64,000 nucleotides of DNA from Luteococcus japonicus (GTDB taxonomy: Bacteria; Actinomycetota; Actinomycetes; Propionibacteriales; Propionibacteriaceae). This document shows, piece after piece, positions 35,373-44,210 of the stretch (the first letter of the stretch is position 1; the number at the start of each line of letters is the position of its first letter). The position numbers were made by a program, and so were the translations under genes. The stretch is taken from positions 248,001 through 312,000 of the forward strand of contig NZ_RKHG01000001.1 of assembly GCF_003752415.1 (NCBI RefSeq), written 5' to 3'. A model generated the notes under the pieces. That model was given only the letters and a program-made list of their open reading frames with translations, did not search any database and was not told the DNA's origin.

Positions 35373-36860
35373 TCAGGTGGCGCTCAGGGAGTCCTCACCG
35401 GACGGGTGGAACCACTTGCCCGCCTCGTGGCCGGGCCGCTTGTGCCAGACCTCTCCGGGGATGTCGTCCTGCATGAAGCGGTTGTCGTCCAGGTTGAACT
35501 GGGCGGTCACCGGGTCGGGCTGGGACTCGAAGTCACGCAGGGCGGCGACGGCGTACTTGCCGAGGAAGACCAGGGAGACCAGGTTGGTGACGGCCATCAG
35601 GGCCATGGCAATGTCGGCCAGGGACCACACCAGGTCGAGCGCCAGGACGGCGCCCAGCGCGGTGGAGGCGATGGTCATGATGCGGATGGCCAGCTCGCCG
35701 ACCCTGCCCCCACGCATGAAGTCCATGTTGATCTCGGCGTAGGTCTCATTGCCCAGCAGGGTGGAGAAGGCGAAGACGAAGACCAGCAGCGTGAAGACCG
35801 GCCCCACCCAGCTGCCGAGGGAGTAGGCCATCGCGTCCTGGGTCAGGGTGGCACCCGCCATCGCCTTGGTGGTGATCCCGGGGGTGTACACCGAGGCGTC
35901 GGACAGCAGGATCACCACGGCCGTGGTGGTGCAGACCATCATCGTGTCGACGAAGACGCCGAGCGACTGGATCAGGCCCTGGTGCACCGGGTGGCTCGTG
36001 GTGGCAGCCGCCGCCGCATTGGGGGCCGAACCCATGCCGGCCTCATTGGAGTACATGCCGCGCTTGACCCCGTTGAGCACGGTGGCCAGCAGTCCGCCAC
36101 CGACGCCGGCCAGGGTCTGGTCCAGGCCGAAGGCACCCTTGACGATGGTCGCGATGGCGTGCGGCACCTCGCCGAGGTTCATCACGATGATGGCGGTGGC
36201 GAGCAGCACGTAGATCAGCGCCATGATCGGGGCCATCCACTCGGTGACCTTGGCCACCTTCTTCACGCCACCCAGCACCACGGCCCCCACCGCGACCGCC
36301 AGCAGTGCGGCGGTGACGTAGGGGCTGATGCTGAAGGACTTCTCGAAGACGGCGGCAATCGTGTTGGCCTGCACCATCTGGAAGACGAAGCCGAAGGTGA
36401 AGACCAGCAGCACCGCGAACAGGATGCCCATCGGGCGGCTCTTCAGGCCACGCTGCATGTAGTACGCGGGTCCGCCCCGGAAGCTGCGGTCATGGTGCGG
36501 AACCTTGTAGAGCTGCGCCAGGGTGGCCTCGACGAAGGCCGTGGCCATGCCGAGCGAGGCCATCAGCCACATCCAGAAGATGGCGCCGGGGCCACCGAGT
36601 GCCAGTGCGATGGCGACACCGGCGATGTTGCCCGTGCCGACGCGTGAGGCCAGCGAGATGCAGAAGGCCTGGAAGGAGCTGATGCCGTCGCCTGCACCGG
36701 TGCGCGAATCCAGCGCGACCCGAAGCATGGTGCGGAAGTGACGCAGCTGCATCGCGCGGGTCAACAGCGTGAACGTGATGCCGGCGAGGATGACGAGCAC
36801 GATCAGCACCCAGCTGAGCGAATCGTTGAGCCATCCGACGACCGAGTTGATGGTGTCCAT
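35373..36860 (-). CDS. Alanine/glycine:cation symporter (AGCS family)
   Basis: 495 residues with about 11 membrane segments. Family signatures: GISSFQAFCISLASRVGTGNIAGVA, GGPAYYMQRGL, and NEAGMGSAPNAAAAATTSHPVHQG. It imports alanine or glycine with Na+ or H+. The C-terminal tail of about 45 residues is soluble and charged. ATG at 36860, with a modest AGGA site. Monocistronic by appearance. Confidence 0.95.
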   Translation of the reverse strand: MDTINSVVGWLNDSLSWVLIVLVILAGITFTLLTRAMQLRHFRTMLRVALDSRTGAGDGISSFQAFCISLASRVGTGNIAGVAIALALGGPGAIFWMWLMASLGMATAFVEATLAQLYKVPHHDRSFRGGPAYYMQRGLKSRPMGILFAVLLVFTFGFVFQMVQANTIAAVFEKSFSISPYVTAALLAVAVGAVVLGGVKKVAKVTEWMAPIMALIYVLLATAIIVMNLGEVPHAIATIVKGAFGLDQTLAGVGGGLLATVLNGVKRGMYSNEAGMGSAPNAAAAATTSHPVHQGLIQSLGVFVDTMMVCTTTAVVILLSDASVYTPGITTKAMAGATLTQDAMAYSLGSWVGPVFTLLVFVFAFSTLLGNETYAEINMDFMRGGRVGELAIRIMTIASTALGAVLALDLVWSLADIAMALMAVTNLVSLVFLGKYAVAALRDFESQPDPVTAQFNLDDNRFMQDDIPGEVWHKRPGHEAGKWFHPSGEDSLSAT

Positions 36861-36988
36861 GTGGAGGTCCTACCTGTAGGTGCCGTCGTCGGGGGTCCCA
36901 CACTGGGAAGCGGCCGACTGAGGCAAGTCAGGGGACAATTCCACCACACAACCCGGCTGATCCCGTGCGGCGGCCCCGTGGTGCGCGC

Positions 36989-37579
36989 TCAGGAGGTGCG
37001 GCGAGCGTGCACCATCCTTGCGGCCAGCAGCCCGCCGATGGCGCCCCCCAGATGGCCCTGCCAGGAGACTCCCGGGGTGGTGGGCAGCACACCCCACAAC
37101 ACGCTGCCGTAGACGATGAAGACGACGATGCCAACCAGCACCTGCCTCCAGTCCCGGCTCCACCAGCCACGGCTGAGCAGGTAGGTGAGCCATCCGAAGA
37201 CCACGCCCGAGGCGCCCAGCGTCAACGTTCCGGGCGGGCTGAGCAGCCACGCGGCGAGCCCCGAGGTGAGCACCACCACGAGGGTGGTGAGCAGCCACCG
37301 CCGGATGCCGGACATCGCCACCAGGAAGCCCAGGACCAGAAGGGGAAGCGAGTTGTTCATCAGGTGCTGCCAGCCCAGGTGCAACCATGGGGCGGTGAAC
37401 ATGCCCCACAGGCCGTCGAGGTCCCAGGACTGCAGCCCCAGCCGGTCGAGGCCGTGGAAGGTGAGGGTGTCGATGAGCTCCAGCACCCACATGACGCCCA
37501 CCGGCACCCCCGCCAGCTGGAGGCTGCGTCGGGTGTCCTGGGTGTCGTGTCGGGGAGAGGGGACCATGGGCTCGCTCAT
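36989..37579 (-). CDS. Rhomboid-family intramembrane serine protease
   Basis: 196 residues, about six membrane segments. Catalytic Ser in GASGVVFG and His in SWQGHLGGAIGG form the dyad; HLGWQHLMNN is the conserved HxxxN helix 2 motif. It cleaves membrane-protein segments. The start at 37579 (MSEPMVPSPRHD) was chosen on homology; the frame is open for 450 more codons upstream as an antisense shadow of gntP. Confidence 0.9.
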   Translation of the reverse strand: MSEPMVPSPRHDTQDTRRSLQLAGVPVGVMWVLELIDTLTFHGLDRLGLQSWDLDGLWGMFTAPWLHLGWQHLMNNSLPLLVLGFLVAMSGIRRWLLTTLVVVLTSGLAAWLLSPPGTLTLGASGVVFGWLTYLLSRGWWSRDWRQVLVGIVVFIVYGSVLWGVLPTTPGVSWQGHLGGAIGGLLAARMVHARRTS

Positions 37580-37653
37580 GGCTCCAGTCTGACCCGATCC
37601 ACCAAGTTTCGACAGCAGGGGTGGTGGGACGCGGGAGTCCGGAGCTGCGCTGT

Positions 37654-37659
37654 TAGGCT
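37654..37659 (+). promoter_or_regulatory. -10 element of the gntP-family gene
   Basis: TAGGCT 28 bases before the ATG at 37688; here the transcript would have a leader of about 22 bases with AAAGG as ribosome binding site. An ATG five bases after the hexamer is out of frame. Confidence 0.4.
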
Positions 37660-37687
37660 CACCAATGGTCCGTCCAAAGGTGTTCGG

Positions 37688-39070
37688 ATGCTGGTCGGCA
37701 GACAAGGACTTCCCATGCTCGTCATGCACACGGTGATCGCCATCGCGGCGGTCGTCCTGCTCATCATCAAGTTCAAGATCGATCCGGTGATCAGTCTGGT
37801 GGTGGGCTCGATCTACCTGGGGCTGGCCGGTGGTGTCGGCTTCCCCGGGACTGTCGAGGCCATCACCAAGGGTTTCGGCAGCATCATGGCCAGCGTGGGC
37901 CTGCTGATCGGCTTCGGGGTGCTGATCGGGGCCCTGCTGCACACCACGGGTGCCTTCACCAAGATGGTCCGGGTGCTGCTGAGGATCTTCGGTCCCACCC
38001 GCATCCCCTATGGCCTGGCCCTGGCGCTGGCCACGGTCTTCCCGTCGATCTACGTCGACGTGCAGGTGGTGCTGGCCGCACCGGTGGCGAGGCAGGCGGC
38101 CAAGCACATGGGCCCCAATGGCCTGGCGTTGGTCTCCGGAGCGCTGGGCATTGGCATCTTCAGCGGCTACGTCTTCGTGGTTCCCGGGCTGTCCGCCATC
38201 TCGATTGCGGGTCTGATGAACATCTCGCTGGGCAAGTACCTGCTCTTCGGCATGGTGATCGGACCGGTCACGGCCCTGTTGACGGTGATCGTCTTCCGGC
38301 AACTGTTGCGCTTGGGCTGGTGGAATGCCGCGAAGGACGAGGAGGAGTCGGAGGCCCTGCTGGAGTCCGAGGCACGGGCCCAGGCCGCCGACCTGGAGGA
38401 GTCGACGGTCCGGACCCCGCCGCTGGCCCTGAGCCTGCTGCCGATTGCCGTCCCGTTGGCGATGATCGCCTTCGGTGCCTTCGCCGAACTCTTCGACTTC
38501 AGCAACCAGTTCATCGAGTTCATCGGCAATGCCAACATCGCCCTGTTCGTGGGGCTGGTGATGGCCTTCGCGCTGGCGCTGCGCACCGTGGGCCGTGAGG
38601 GGGCCAACGAGGCCTTCGGTGACGGCCTGCAGACCAGTGGCGAGATCCTTCTCGTCACGGGCATCGGTGGCTCGCTCGGCGCTGTGATCAAGGCGACAGG
38701 TCTGGCCTCGGTGCTGGCCGGGATGTTCGACGCCGATGCGGGTGCTCCCGTGGTGGTCAGCATTCTTCTCGCCTGGTTCATCGCGGCGCTGCTGCACCTT
38801 GCCATCGGGTCTGTCTCCGTGGCGGCCATCACGGCGGCCGGCATCGTCGCACCGCTGTTGGGTCAGATGGACGTCAACCCGGTGGCCGTCGGACTGGGCA
38901 TCGCCTCCGGTTCGCTGTTCGCACTGCACGTCAACAGCAACTTCTTCTGGATGTTCAAGTCGCTGTTGGGGCTGAGCACCTCGGGCAGCCTGAAGACGAT
39001 GACCACGGTGACCACCATCGGCTCCCTGCTCTCACTGCCGATGGTGATCGGCATCGGCCTGGTCGCCTGA
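37688..39070 (+). CDS. GntP-family permease (gluconate or related acid)
   Basis: 460 residues, 11-12 membrane segments. GntP features: VMASVGLLIGFGVLIGALL, FPSIYVDVQVVLAAP and the C-terminal LHVNSNFFWMFKSLLGLSTSGSLKTMTT. A charged loop (DEEESEALLESEARAQAADLEES) is in the middle, as in other members. It imports gluconate or a similar hydroxy acid with H+. No gluconate kinase is nearby, so the exact substrate is open. Start ATG at 37688; ends one base from the convergent sugar-permease gene. Confidence 0.88.
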   Translation: MLVGRQGLPMLVMHTVIAIAAVVLLIIKFKIDPVISLVVGSIYLGLAGGVGFPGTVEAITKGFGSIMASVGLLIGFGVLIGALLHTTGAFTKMVRVLLRIFGPTRIPYGLALALATVFPSIYVDVQVVLAAPVARQAAKHMGPNGLALVSGALGIGIFSGYVFVVPGLSAISIAGLMNISLGKYLLFGMVIGPVTALLTVIVFRQLLRLGWWNAAKDEEESEALLESEARAQAADLEESTVRTPPLALSLLPIAVPLAMIAFGAFAELFDFSNQFIEFIGNANIALFVGLVMAFALALRTVGREGANEAFGDGLQTSGEILLVTGIGGSLGAVIKATGLASVLAGMFDADAGAPVVVSILLAWFIAALLHLAIGSVSVAAITAAGIVAPLLGQMDVNPVAVGLGIASGSLFALHVNSNFFWMFKSLLGLSTSGSLKTMTTVTTIGSLLSLPMVIGIGLVA

Positions 39071-39071
39071 G

Positions 39072-39908
39072 CTACTTCATGCCGGAGGTCTCGACCCCTT
39101 CGACGAGGTAGCGCTGCAGGAAGAGGAAGACACCCACCACGGGGATGATGGCCACCAGCGCGCCGGTGAACAGCACGGGGTAGTTCACGCCCTGGCTGGT
39201 CATGAACTGGCTCAGCGTCACCTGGACGGTACGGGTGTTCTCGCGGGCGACGAGCAGCGGCCACAGGAAGGCATTCCAGCTGCCGATGAAGGTGATGGTC
39301 CCCACCGCACCGACGATGCCCAGGGAATTGGGTGCCACGACACGCCAGAAGGTGGCCCAGGGATTGGCGCCGTCGATCATGGCGGCCTCCTCCAGGTCTG
39401 CCGGGAATCCCAGGAAGCTCTGCCGGAACATGTAGGTGGCGAAGGCGCTGAACATGCCGGGAACCACCAGGCCCCGGAAGGAGTCGATCCACCCCAGCTG
39501 GGCGGTCATCACGAACATCGGGATGAAGGTGACCGAGGCCGGCACCATCAGCGTGAACAGGGTGAAGCCCAGCAGGATCCGGGACAGGCGGTTGTCGTAG
39601 CGGGCCAGCGCGTATCCGGCCAGCAGGCTGATCAGCACCGTCAAGGTCGTCTGGCTGAGGGCCATCACGGCCGAGTGCCACATGGCCGGCACCATGCCCA
39701 CATTGTCCTGGGCGAACAGGGCACGCAGGTTGTCCAGGTTCACCTGGTCCGGCAACCAACGCCACCGGGGAGCCGTGATCAGCTTGTTGGAGGCGAAGGC
39801 ATTGCGCACCAGCACGTAGAATGGCAGCAGGAAGAGCACGCTCAGCAGCACCAGCAGGGCATAGCGGGCGGCCTGGAGACCCCTGCCCCGACGGGAGGCG
39901 ACGATCAT
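39072..39908 (-). CDS. Carbohydrate ABC transporter permease (MalG type)
   Basis: 278 residues, six membrane segments. The EAA loop (DLEEAAMIDGANPWATFWRVVAP) marks an ABC permease of the sugar (CUT1) class. ATGA overlap with the upstream permease gene. Last gene of a binding protein-permease-permease operon. The shared ATPase (MsmK/MalK-like) is not in this window. Confidence 0.93.
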   Translation of the reverse strand: MIVASRRGRGLQAARYALLVLLSVLFLLPFYVLVRNAFASNKLITAPRWRWLPDQVNLDNLRALFAQDNVGMVPAMWHSAVMALSQTTLTVLISLLAGYALARYDNRLSRILLGFTLFTLMVPASVTFIPMFVMTAQLGWIDSFRGLVVPGMFSAFATYMFRQSFLGFPADLEEAAMIDGANPWATFWRVVAPNSLGIVGAVGTITFIGSWNAFLWPLLVARENTRTVQVTLSQFMTSQGVNYPVLFTGALVAIIPVVGVFLFLQRYLVEGVETSGMK

Positions 39909-40855
39909 CGGTTGCCCTCCTTGCGTTCACTGCGGGTGACCAGCCAGTTCTGCAGCAGGCCGAAGAAGACGATCAGCGCCGTGATGATCATGGTGCCGGC
40001 ACCGCCCAGGCCCAGGTCCTGCTGACCGCCACCCAGACTGATCAGGTACAGGTGCACCAGCGGAGGCCGGGCATAGGGCGGGTAGGAGCCCATGGATCCC
40101 AGCACGTTGAAGAACTCGTCGAAGGCCTGGAAGGCGCCGATCAGCAGCAACATCAGGACGGCAACCGAGGTGGCGCGTAGCTGCGGCAGGGTGATGTGGC
40201 GCAGCAGCCGCCAGCCCGAGGCGCCGTCGATGGCGGCGGCCTCATAGGTCTCGCGCGGGATCTTGTTGAGCCCCGCGATGAACAGGATCATGTAGAAGCC
40301 GGCCTGCAGCCACAGGCGCAGGCTGACCAGCACCAGCCAGTACCAGGAATTGGTGCCGCCCAACCAGTTCACGTTCTCGCCACCCACCTGGCGCAGCATG
40401 GAATTGGCCAGGCCGAAGCGGGTTCCGCTGAAGAAGGCCAGGCGCCAGATCATGGCGGCGATCACGTAGCTGACGGCCGTCGGGATGAAGAAGACCGACC
40501 GGAAGAAGGCCTGGCCGGTCTTGATCCCGTCGAGCAGCAGTGCCAGCGCCAGCGAGCAGGCGAAGGTCAGCGGCACGATGAAGGCGCTGAAGCCGATGAA
40601 GGTGACGATCGAGTCCCGGAAGAGCTTGTCACCCAACAGGTAGCGGTAGTTCCCCAGGCCGACGAACTTGGTGGGCGTCACCGTGTTGCGGGCGTCGAAG
40701 AAGGAGAGGTAGGCGCTCCAGATGATGGGGATGTAGACGAACAGCGCAAGGCCCACCACGAAGGGGGCGATGAAGGCGAGGAACCACCAGTTGCGGCCCT
40801 GGTGGCCGCCGAGGCGGCGCACCAGGGACGTTCGTGGCTGGGCGGTGCTGCCCAT
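39905..40855 (-). CDS. Carbohydrate ABC transporter permease (MalF type)
   Basis: 316 residues, six membrane segments and an EAA loop (TYEAAAIDGASGWRLLRHITLPQL). It forms the channel with the MalG-type partner. Its ATG shares one base with the TGA of the binding-protein gene. The N-terminal 25 residues are soluble and positively charged. Confidence 0.93.
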   Translation of the reverse strand: MGSTAQPRTSLVRRLGGHQGRNWWFLAFIAPFVVGLALFVYIPIIWSAYLSFFDARNTVTPTKFVGLGNYRYLLGDKLFRDSIVTFIGFSAFIVPLTFACSLALALLLDGIKTGQAFFRSVFFIPTAVSYVIAAMIWRLAFFSGTRFGLANSMLRQVGGENVNWLGGTNSWYWLVLVSLRLWLQAGFYMILFIAGLNKIPRETYEAAAIDGASGWRLLRHITLPQLRATSVAVLMLLLIGAFQAFDEFFNVLGSMGSYPPYARPPLVHLYLISLGGGQQDLGLGGAGTMIITALIVFFGLLQNWLVTRSERKEGNR

Positions 40856-42144
40856 CAGCCCTTGACGCGCTTGAGTTCGGCGGTCACCCTGCTGCCGACA
40901 GCGGCCAGTTCCTTGGCCGGGTCCGCCTTCTTCTTGATGATGTTGCTGACGGCCGCGTTGAAGGCGTCACCCATGGCGCCGGACCACAGGATGTCGCTGG
41001 CCGGCTTGCCGAAGTCCGCCAGGATCTTGGCGGCATCGGCACCCGCACCCTCGGCCAACTTGGTGCACTTGGGGGCCAGTTCCCCCTGGGCGGGAACGTG
41101 GGTGCCGTAGTTGTTGGCGAAGTCCACCTGGTGGTCGGTCTGGTCCACCCAGAGCCACTTCACGTACTCCTTGGCGGCCTCGACATTGGCTCCCTTGGCG
41201 GCGACGCAGGCACCGAAGGCGCCGAACATCGTCGCCTGCTTGCCCTTGTCACCGACGGCCGGGAAGGGAAGCACGCCGAAGTCATCACCCAGCGTCTTCT
41301 GGATGTCGGTCATGGACCACAGGCCGCCCCACTGCATCGCCGTCTCCTCATTGGCGAAGGGGGACCCGTCGAACCAGTCCTTGCTGGCGCTCTGCAGCAG
41401 TGCGCCGGAGTTGAACAGGTCCCGGAAGTCGGTCAGGGCCTTGTAGAAGCTGGCGTCGAGGAAGCCGGCCTTGGTCCTGCCCTCGTCGAACCAGTCATTG
41501 CCCGAGGCGTAGAGCAGGGCGGTGGGGATGGGGCCGATGCCGTCGTTGCCGACGAACAGGCCACCCATGTCCTTGGTCTTCAGCTTGTTGGCGGCGGCCA
41601 CCAGCTCGGTGAAGGTCTTGGGCGGCTGCAGTCCCGCCTTCTCCAGCAGGCTCCTGCGGTAGTAGAGCAGGTGCATGTCCACCACCTGCGGGATTCCGTA
41701 TATCTTGCCCTCGTAGCTCATCCGCTCGATCAGTTCGGGATTGAACCTGCTCTTTGCCTCGCCGATCGCGTCGGTGAGGTCGGCCACCTGACCGGCCTTG
41801 ATCATGTCGATGCTCGGGCCCATCTCGGACTCGAAGACATCCGGGATGTTCTTGGTGAGCAGGGCGGCGGAGAGCAGCTTGGCATAGTCGCCGGCATTCC
41901 ACTTCACCTGGACGCTGGCCTTGTCATAGCCCGCGGCGTACTTCTTGACGGCGTCCTGGGTGCCCGCCTCGCCGTACTCGTGGTACCACTGGGTCAGGCT
42001 GACCGCGTTCCCGGCCGCCGAGCCGGAGGCGCTGGGGGAGGAGCCTTCACCGATGCCGCCCTTGTTGCTGCCACACGCGCTCAGGGCTCCGGCAGCGACG
42101 GCACTGCCGGCCATGGTGATCAGGTTTCGACGTGTCAGGTTCAT
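40855..42144 (-). CDS. Carbohydrate ABC transporter substrate-binding lipoprotein
   Basis: 429 residues. Twin-arginine-like signal (TRRNLITMAG) with a lipobox (LSAC, Cys24), a Gly/Ser linker and an SBP_bac_1 domain (VSLTQWYHEYGEAGTQDAVKKY, SEMGPSIDMIKAGQVADLTD). It captures a sugar or oligosaccharide outside the membrane. First gene of the operon. The ATG at 42144 is preceded by TATGCT and six bases, so probably leaderless. Sugar identity cannot be told. Confidence 0.92.
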   Translation of the reverse strand: MNLTRRNLITMAGSAVAAGALSACGSNKGGIGEGSSPSASGSAAGNAVSLTQWYHEYGEAGTQDAVKKYAAGYDKASVQVKWNAGDYAKLLSAALLTKNIPDVFESEMGPSIDMIKAGQVADLTDAIGEAKSRFNPELIERMSYEGKIYGIPQVVDMHLLYYRRSLLEKAGLQPPKTFTELVAAANKLKTKDMGGLFVGNDGIGPIPTALLYASGNDWFDEGRTKAGFLDASFYKALTDFRDLFNSGALLQSASKDWFDGSPFANEETAMQWGGLWSMTDIQKTLGDDFGVLPFPAVGDKGKQATMFGAFGACVAAKGANVEAAKEYVKWLWVDQTDHQVDFANNYGTHVPAQGELAPKCTKLAEGAGADAAKILADFGKPASDILWSGAMGDAFNAAVSNIIKKKADPAKELAAVGSRVTAELKRVKG

Positions 42145-42150
42145 GGCCCG

Positions 42151-42156
42151 AGCATA
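42151..42156 (-). promoter_or_regulatory. -10 element of the leaderless sugar ABC operon
   Basis: TATGCT, then CGGGCC and the ATG on the minus strand. It lies 41 bases from the divergent hemW element. Confidence 0.55.
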
Positions 42157-42196
42157 GTTCCTCGCGAGCTTGAAAGTATGATCTTTCCAGGGTGAG

Positions 42197-42202
42197 TACT
42201 GT
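42197..42202 (+). promoter_or_regulatory. -10 element of leaderless hemW
   Basis: TACTGT, then GGCGCA and the GTG. Confidence 0.5.
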
Positions 42203-42208
42203 GGCGCA

Positions 42209-43417
42209 GTGCCTTCCGTGCTCCCCGACGGCGAACCCGTCCCCACCACCGGTGAACTCCCCGCGTCCGCGCGCTCCGAGCTGGCCGCCACGCCCCTGAG
42301 CATCTACCTCCACGTGCCCTTCTGCGCCACCCGGTGTGGCTACTGCGACTTCAACACCTACACCGCCAATGAGCTGCAGGGCACGGGAACCGACGACTAC
42401 CTGCGTGCCGCCCATGCGGAGATCGACCTGGCCCGTGGCGTCCTGGGTGATGGCCACCCGGCGGCCAGCACCGTCTTCTTCGGGGGCGGCACCCCGACCA
42501 TGCTCTCCGGTGGTGAACTGTCCGGCCTGCTCGCTCATGTGCGGGATGCCTTCGGCCTGGAGGCCGACGCCGAGGTCACCACCGAGGCGAATCCGGAGAC
42601 CGTCACCCCCGAACTCCTCGACGAGCTGCTGGCCGGCGGTTTCACCCGGATCAGCCTGGGCATGCAGTCCGCGCGGCCGCACGTCCTGCAGGTGCTGGAG
42701 CGTCGCCACACGCCGGGGCGGGCCGTCGAGGCTGCGAAGCTTGCCCACGCCGCGGGTTTCGGCGACGTCAGCCTGGACCTGATCTACGGCACCCCCGGGG
42801 AAAGCCTCGACGACTGGCGCGCCAGTCTGGAGGCCGCCCTGGAGGCCGAGCCGGAGCATGTCAGCGCATATGCGTTGATCGTCGAGGATGGCACCCGGTT
42901 GGCCCACCAGATCCGGCGTGGACAGCTGCCGATGACCGACGACGACGACCTCGCGGACAAGTACCTGCTGACCGAGGACGTGCTGACCGGGGCTGGCTTC
43001 GACGCCTACGAGGTGAGCAACTGGTCGCGCGGCCCCGAGCATCGGGCCCGGCACAACATGGCCTACTGGCTGGGCCACACCTGGTGGGGGATCGGGCCGG
43101 GTGCCCACAGCCATGCCGGTGGCGTGCGCTGGTGGAATGCGAAGCACCCACGCAGCTACGCCGCGGCCCTGGCCGAGGGACACAGCCCCGGCGCCGGGCG
43201 GGAACTGGTGTCCGCCGAGGATCGCCGGATCGAACGGGTGCTGTTGGAGCTGAGGTTGTCCGACGGACTGCCGTGGGAGGTGCTCACGGACTCCGAACTG
43301 GGCCGGGTCCCCGGCTTCGTGGAGCGCGGCCTGGCCCGGATCACCCACGAGCGGATGGTTCTCACCCTGCAAGGCCGCCTGCTGGCCGACGCGGTGATCC
43401 GCGACCTGCTGGACTGA
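42209..43417 (+). CDS. hemW: Radical SAM heme chaperone HemW-like protein
   Basis: 402 residues. The radical-SAM cluster motif CATRCGYCDF (CxxxCxxC) follows YLHVPFC; FFGGGTPTML and EANPETVTPELL are typical of the HemN/HemW group. The fourth Cys of HemN is absent as in HemW (CGYCDF), supporting the chaperone assignment over oxidase. In actinobacteria hemW lies before hrcA-dnaJ; here four other genes intervene. GTG start. Confidence 0.92.
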   Translation: MPSVLPDGEPVPTTGELPASARSELAATPLSIYLHVPFCATRCGYCDFNTYTANELQGTGTDDYLRAAHAEIDLARGVLGDGHPAASTVFFGGGTPTMLSGGELSGLLAHVRDAFGLEADAEVTTEANPETVTPELLDELLAGGFTRISLGMQSARPHVLQVLERRHTPGRAVEAAKLAHAAGFGDVSLDLIYGTPGESLDDWRASLEAALEAEPEHVSAYALIVEDGTRLAHQIRRGQLPMTDDDDLADKYLLTEDVLTGAGFDAYEVSNWSRGPEHRARHNMAYWLGHTWWGIGPGAHSHAGGVRWWNAKHPRSYAAALAEGHSPGAGRELVSAEDRRIERVLLELRLSDGLPWEVLTDSELGRVPGFVERGLARITHERMVLTLQGRLLADAVIRDLLD

Positions 43418-43485
43418 AGCCGAGTCAGGCCGGGGCGTCGAGCCCGGTTCGGGTCAGGGTGAACCAGGGGAGCGTGGCGCCGGGA

Positions 43486-43878
43486 TCAGCGTCCGGGCGA
43501 GAGGGTCCGGACGCCGATGCTCGTCAACAGGTCCAGCATCTCGCGGTCATAGGTGATCACTGCATCGCACTCCAGGGCGAGGGCGGTGGCGACGTGGATG
43601 GCGTCGGCGGCTCGCAGACCCCAGCGGGACGCGGCGGCGCGAATCATCAACGGCCGGTCCACGTCGACCAAGGTGATTGTCCCGAGAACTGTTGTGACGG
43701 TGCCAGCTGGAATCCCTCGTCGGTGTGCCGCGCAGTGGAGCTCAGTGTGCAGCATCCACGACGACATGCGCTCGGTGCCGTCTGGCAGGGAGTCGAGGTG
43801 ATCCGCCAAGGCCAGTGATTCAGCCTCTTCCACTGCGAGTTTCAGGACCGCAGAGGTGTCGAGGTAGACCTTCACCAC
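43486..43878 (-). CDS. vapC: PIN-domain toxin, VapC family
   Basis: 130 residues. Conserved acidic residues of the PIN nuclease are visible: Asp in VYLDTSAV, Glu in HTELHCAA, Asp in RAADAIHVA and Asp in VITYDREM. Predicted metal-dependent RNase. The GTG start at 43878 overlaps the antitoxin end by seven bases; a second GTG follows at once and could also serve. Confidence 0.9.
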   Translation of the reverse strand: MVKVYLDTSAVLKLAVEEAESLALADHLDSLPDGTERMSSWMLHTELHCAAHRRGIPAGTVTTVLGTITLVDVDRPLMIRAAASRWGLRAADAIHVATALALECDAVITYDREMLDLLTSIGVRTLSPGR

Positions 43879-44144
43879 TCGCCCCGAAGGTCAGCCAGGA
43901 TCTCCTCGGTGGTGACATCGAGTTTCACGGCGTGCTCGGAGACAAGATCCCTGAAGTTCACATGGGGTAGGGCGGGGCGGAGCTTCCCCTGCAGCCGGAG
44001 ACGCTCCACCGGATCCGTGACCGGCGGCGAGAGCGTCGCGACCAGCTTCCCGTTGTTGGTCACGTCGATGATCTCGCCGGCCGCCACGCGGCGCAGGATC
44101 TCGGCGCTGTTGTTCCGCAGCTCGCGGTGGGCGATCGTGGTCAT
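43872..44144 (-). CDS. vapB: Phd/YefM-type antitoxin of the VapBC pair
   Basis: 90 residues. N-terminal Phd/YefM DNA-binding part (TTIAHRELRNNSAEILRRVAAGEIIDVTNNGKLVATL) and a C-terminal acidic segment that would neutralise VapC. The start ATG at 44144 lies in a TTGCTACAT direct repeat and is preceded by TACATT and six bases. The frame is open for a further 440 codons upstream without protein-like content. Confidence 0.9.
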   Translation of the reverse strand: MTTIAHRELRNNSAEILRRVAAGEIIDVTNNGKLVATLSPPVTDPVERLRLQGKLRPALPHVNFRDLVSEHAVKLDVTTEEILADLRGEW

Positions 44145-44160
44145 GTAGCAAATGTAGCAA
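44143..44160 (-). promoter_or_regulatory. Tandem TTGCTACAT repeat at the vapBC start, likely operator
   Basis: Two adjacent copies of TTGCTACAT (minus strand) cover the -10 element TACATT, the transcription start and the ATG. Phd/VapB antitoxins bind repeats at their own promoters, so autoregulation is likely. Confidence 0.55.
44151..44156 (-). promoter_or_regulatory. -10 element of leaderless vapBC
   Basis: TACATT, then TGCTAC and the ATG, on the minus strand. Confidence 0.5.
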
Positions 44161-44196
44161 TCGCGTGGCGGGTGGGGGAAGGGACAGGTGCTGGGG

Positions 44197-44202
44197 TAAC
44201 GT
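44197..44202 (+). promoter_or_regulatory. -10 element of the DUF3097 gene
   Basis: TAACGT eight bases before the GTG start. Confidence 0.45.
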
Positions 44203-44210
44203 CGCGCGAC

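Noticed and set aside
37665-37687. ATG at 37665 as the gntP start, five bases after TAGGCT
   Set aside because: It is out of frame with the permease; ATG 37688 with an AAAGG site fits.
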